Assembly: GCA_013361525.1 (NCBI GenBank)
Contig: JABFXY010000004.1
Location: forward strand, 62,001-126,000
Reading direction: 5' to 3'
DNA: 64,000 nucleotides
Source: Polyangiaceae bacterium
GTDB lineage: Bacteria > Myxococcota_A > Polyangia > Polyangiales > Polyangiaceae
The notes under the pieces are model-generated. The model ran no database searches and had not been told where the DNA came from. It saw only the letters and a list, made by a program, of their open reading frames with translations. Positions within the stretch are counted from its first letter, which is position 1. Each line of letters starts with the position of its first letter. A program made the translations under genes and the position numbers. This document shows, piece by piece, positions 61,270 through 64,000 of the stretch.

Positions 61270-63054
61270 ATGCGTAATCCTCGCTTGCTTGCGCCTTGTG
61301 CATTCTTGCTCGCTGCGTTGGTCGGCTGCGCGGACGGTGAGTCCCCGTTCACGGGCGGCGGAAACGAGGGAGGGTCCGCGCCGAGCAACGGCGGCGGTGG
61401 AAACGGCAGCGGGATGGGTGGCGAAGGCGGCACCAACACCAGCACCATTTCGTCGAGCGACGGCGGGATGGGCGGAATGGGTGGAGCGGCCGACGGAGGG
61501 ATGGGCGAAGGCGGAATGGGCGGGATGGATCCTTGCGCGCTCGGCTGTCCGCAAGATCTCTGGGACGTCGACAACAACCCGATCACCGGCGAGTGCGGGT
61601 GTGAATACGAGTGCGAGCAAACGTCGGCGGACACCGATCCGATCGACGAGGACTTCACCGACGACAACTGCGACGGCGGCGACGGCCTCGTCGAGCAATG
61701 CGTGTACGTCTCTGCGTCGACGGGAAGCGACGCGACCGGCTCGGGTACGCGCGAGATGCCGCTCGCGACGATCGCCGGCGCGCTCGCGGTCGCACAGGCA
61801 AACGGCGTCCCCGCGGTGTGCCTCTCCGGCGAGGACTACAACGAGTCCGTCAACGTCGTTTCCGGGATCAGCATCTACGGCGGGTTCGATCACCTCGATC
61901 CGGATTTCAAATTCCGTCGCAAGGCCGGCATCACGACGCGCGTGATCGCCACGGGCACCGTCTTCAACGTGGCGTCGATCACGTCCGACACGCACATCGA
62001 AGGGCTCACGATCATCGCGAACCAAGCGAACGGCGGCGGCGCCAGCACCTACGGCGTCCACATGGTGAACGGCAACTCGCAAGGCACGCTGTTCGTTCGT
62101 TACAACGTGATTCAGGTCGGTGCGGGAGCGAACGGCTCGGATGGGGGAAATGGAAATCCGCACGCGCAATCGGTCGCACCAGGCGGTAACGCTGGAGAGA
62201 ACGGGTGTGACGGCTGCAGCGGAGCCGGCGCAGGCGGCCCTCAAACCAACTGCACCGAGTTCGGCGGCAAAGGCGGGAACGGAGGCTACGGAGGCGCTAC
62301 CGGGCAGAACGGAAGCCCTGGCAGCGGCAATGCTCCGGTCGGTCTCGGCGACGCGAGCAATGGTTGCTTCGGCAGCGTTGAAACCGCGGGGACCGGCGGC
62401 AACGGTTCGCCGAACGGCGCGCAAGGCCAATCGGGCGGCGGCGGCACCGCGATCGGCACGGTCGCGGGAGGCATCTACGCGCCGTCCAACGGCGGCATCG
62501 GTATCGGGGGAGCCAACGGCAAGGGTGGCAGCGGCGGCGGCGGCGGCGGCGGCGGCGAGAGTGACACGTTCTGCAATTCCGACCGCGGTGGCGGCGGCGG
62601 CAGCGGTGGCTGCGGCGGCTTGGGCGGCAATCCCGGGCTCGGTGGCCAAGGCGGAGGCGGCAGCTTCGGAGTCTTCGTCGCCGCAGGCAAAATCGAAGTA
62701 GCCGACAACGAGATCACGACCGCGTCCGGTGGTGCGGGCGGTGACGGAGGCAACGGCGCCGCCGGCCAGACTGGTGGAACGGGCGGCATCGGCGGCGGAA
62801 GCGCCGACGACGCCGACGCTGGTGGCCCCGGAGGCAGCGGCTCGAATGGCGGCGCCGGCGGACCTGGTGGTGGCGGCGGCGGTGGGCCGAGCGCGTGCCT
62901 CGCACGATCGAGCGCCGCGACGTTCACGTTCATGGGCAACAGCTGCACGACGGGCCTCCCCGGCGTCGGCGGCGGCGGCGGAACGAACCCGCAGGGTGGC
63001 CTCGGCGGCACCGGAACCAACGGCACCGCGAGCCCGAACCTTCAGATCAACTGA
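61270..63054 (+). CDS. Gly-rich, PGRS-like surface lipoprotein
   Basis: 594 residues from ATG 61270; the frame opens at 61225, but that extension lacks signal features. Signal LLAPCAFLLAALVGC is a lipobox. Residues 30-100 are a Gly/Met linker. A parallel beta-helix-like part at about 150-300 reads as repeated short strands (TTRVIATGTVFNVASITSDT, HIEGLTIIANQANGG), similar to pectin-lyase-type folds. After that come GGxGG repeats with Cys pairs, like PGRS or Ca-independent RTX arrays. It is likely a surface adhesin or matrix protein. No enzymatic residues were seen. Confidence 0.82.
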   Translation: MRNPRLLAPCAFLLAALVGCADGESPFTGGGNEGGSAPSNGGGGNGSGMGGEGGTNTSTISSSDGGMGGMGGAADGGMGEGGMGGMDPCALGCPQDLWDVDNNPITGECGCEYECEQTSADTDPIDEDFTDDNCDGGDGLVEQCVYVSASTGSDATGSGTREMPLATIAGALAVAQANGVPAVCLSGEDYNESVNVVSGISIYGGFDHLDPDFKFRRKAGITTRVIATGTVFNVASITSDTHIEGLTIIANQANGGGASTYGVHMVNGNSQGTLFVRYNVIQVGAGANGSDGGNGNPHAQSVAPGGNAGENGCDGCSGAGAGGPQTNCTEFGGKGGNGGYGGATGQNGSPGSGNAPVGLGDASNGCFGSVETAGTGGNGSPNGAQGQSGGGGTAIGTVAGGIYAPSNGGIGIGGANGKGGSGGGGGGGGESDTFCNSDRGGGGGSGGCGGLGGNPGLGGQGGGGSFGVFVAAGKIEVADNEITTASGGAGGDGGNGAAGQTGGTGGIGGGSADDADAGGPGGSGSNGGAGGPGGGGGGGPSACLARSSAATFTFMGNSCTTGLPGVGGGGGTNPQGGLGGTGTNGTASPNLQIN

Positions 63055-63075
63055 CGTCGGCGTGACTTCGAGTCG

Positions 63076-63097
63076 GTCCGCCACGCGTTTGGCGGGC
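63076..63097 (+). terminator. Hairpin after the Gly-rich lipoprotein
   Basis: CCGCCA at 63078-63083 and TGGCGG at 63090-63095 form a perfect 6-bp stem with a 6-nt loop, extendable by a G-T pair and a G-C pair. It lies 22 bp past the stop. A T-run is lacking, so confidence is moderate. Confidence 0.45.
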
Positions 63098-63145
63098 CGG
63101 CTACTTTCTTCGACGGCCGACGGCGCATGCGCTAAAGCGCGGGCG

Positions 63146-64000
63146 ATGATCGATTCATGCGCCCGACTTCGCCGAAACGTCTGTTTTTTCGCGCTCGCAG
63201 CGGTCGTCTCCGCGTGCAGCGGCGAGAAGAACCACGTCGCGGCGTCGAGCGGTGCGCCAACGGCGACCTCGAGCGCCGGCGCTGCGCCGACGACCGCCGA
63301 GGCGAGCGCATCGCCGACGTCGACGGCGAGCGCGGATGCGAGCGCTCCCGCCGCTGAAAAGACCGACGACCTCAACGTCCTCGTCATCGGCGTCGACGCG
63401 ATGCGCGCCGATCACCTCGAGTTCGGCGGGCACAACCCCGAGGTCATGCCGACGCTCAACGCATTCGAGAAGACGGCGGTCTCGTTCACCAACTTCCACT
63501 CGCTGAGCTCGTTCACCGCGCAGTCGGTCGGCGGGTTCCTCGGGTGTCGATACCCGAGCGAGCTCAAGCGCAACGGCTCCTTCTTCGCGGTCTACCCGGA
63601 AGAGGAGACGATGTTCCCCGAGCTCTTGCAGAAGGCCGGCATCAAGACCATGAGCGCGCACGCACACTTCTACTTTCAGAAGGGCCGCGCGGGCTTCGAT
63701 CAGGGCTTCGACACGTACGAGATCGTCCCGGGCATCAAGAAGAACAACACCACGGACGAGAGCATCACGAGCCCCGCCCACACCGAGATCATTCTCAAGC
63801 ACCTCGCCGACAAGGCGAACACGAGCGGGCGATTCTTCGCGTTCTATCACCTGCTCGACGCGCACGATCAGTACCTCGCCCACCCCGAGGGCAAGGACTT
63901 CGGCAAGGGTGCGAAGAACATGTACGACGGCGAGCTCTACTTCGTCGACATGCACATCAAGAAGATCCTCGACTACGTGGACTCGCAGCCGTGGGGCAAG
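63146..64000 (+). CDS. Sulfatase-fold lipoprotein (3' end outside window)
   Basis: The ATG at 63146 gives 285 codons to the right edge without a stop. Signal RNVCFFALAAVVSAC is a lipobox, then an Ala/Ser/Thr linker to about residue 73. The sulfatase-type domain begins DLNVLVIGVDAMRADHLEFGG (metal ligands), and the nucleophile region reads SSFTAQSVGGFLGC, again with Thr in place of formylglycine Cys/Ser. LLDAHDQYLAHPEGKDF is a later metal-region block. It resembles the membrane sulfatase-fold protein at 54455-57685 in its DAMRADH motif but lacks the transmembrane helices, being lipid-anchored instead. The HEAT part, if any, is outside the window. Confidence 0.84.
   Translation, partial: MIDSCARLRRNVCFFALAAVVSACSGEKNHVAASSGAPTATSSAGAAPTTAEASASPTSTASADASAPAAEKTDDLNVLVIGVDAMRADHLEFGGHNPEVMPTLNAFEKTAVSFTNFHSLSSFTAQSVGGFLGCRYPSELKRNGSFFAVYPEEETMFPELLQKAGIKTMSAHAHFYFQKGRAGFDQGFDTYEIVPGIKKNNTTDESITSPAHTEIILKHLADKANTSGRFFAFYHLLDAHDQYLAHPEGKDFGKGAKNMYDGELYFVDMHIKKILDYVDSQPWGK

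Noticed and set aside
61204-63387. 727-codon minus-strand open frame opposite the Gly-rich lipoprotein
   Set aside because: Ala/Arg-rich shadow of GGC/GGT-rich coding; no signal or motif.

Overview
The window reads as chromosomal DNA of a high-GC, large-genome myxobacterium, most likely Myxococcota of the Polyangiales/Sorangiineae type. The reasons are the strong G/C third-position bias, two Hanks-type Ser/Thr kinases with C-terminal membrane anchors, a PEGA/TPR protein, hybrid histidine kinases, and many lipoproteins with Gly/Ser-rich or Cys-rich linkers. This is inferred from gene content; no rRNA is present to settle it. No insertion sequence, prophage, CRISPR array or rRNA was seen. Two tRNA genes (Asp-GTC and Val-TAC) are present.

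Layout. 1-3287 (minus): an SGNH hydrolase and MBOAT acyltransferase pair, probably for O-acylation of a surface glycan, followed by a lipoprotein cut by the window edge. 3472-9843 (plus): a complete Opp/Dpp-type peptide importer with an unusual substrate-binding lipoprotein. 9853-21745: mostly minus-strand housekeeping and envelope genes (beta-propeller lipoprotein, STAS-like protein, SH3/NlpC-type lipoprotein, crotonase, parvulin PPIase, GST, Ser/Thr kinase, pgi), with two plus-strand genes at 13330-15220, one a pilin-like protein carrying a Gly-Tyr-Gly-Pro-Pro repeat. 22000-23839: hydrolase plus acyltransferase pair. 24031-32831: two translationally coupled histidine kinases. The first is a 2237-residue soluble kinase with about 27 HAMP modules encoded by an exact 276-bp tandem repeat, then GAF, HisKA, HATPase and three receiver domains. 

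34333-42010 (plus) looks like one five-gene unit: PEGA/TPR protein, Ser/Thr kinase, two paralogous Cys-rich lipoproteins and a GH13 amylase-like lipoprotein, with gaps of 1-22 bp or an overlap. 42155-44858 (plus) is a second compact unit: ATP-grasp ligase, GCS2/YbdK-type carboxylate-amine ligase and a lipoprotein, which may make or attach an unknown peptide-like product. 44932-48101 holds a lipoprotein, a Pro/Ser-rich protein and a GNAT acetyltransferase. 48102-49007 is a repeat-studded stretch without a credible gene.

49008-61150 (minus) contains a YfgM-like / BamB-like / GT41 (O-GlcNAc-transferase-like) overlapping unit, greA with a membrane sulfatase-fold/HEAT protein, and several surface proteins including a vWA lipoprotein. 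61270-64000 (plus) has a Gly-rich PGRS-like lipoprotein and a truncated second sulfatase-fold lipoprotein.

The points most worth following up are the poly-HAMP kinase and its repeat architecture, the ATP-grasp/GCS2 ligase pair, the kinase/Cys-rich lipoprotein/amylase operon, and the insertion inside the peptide-binding protein.
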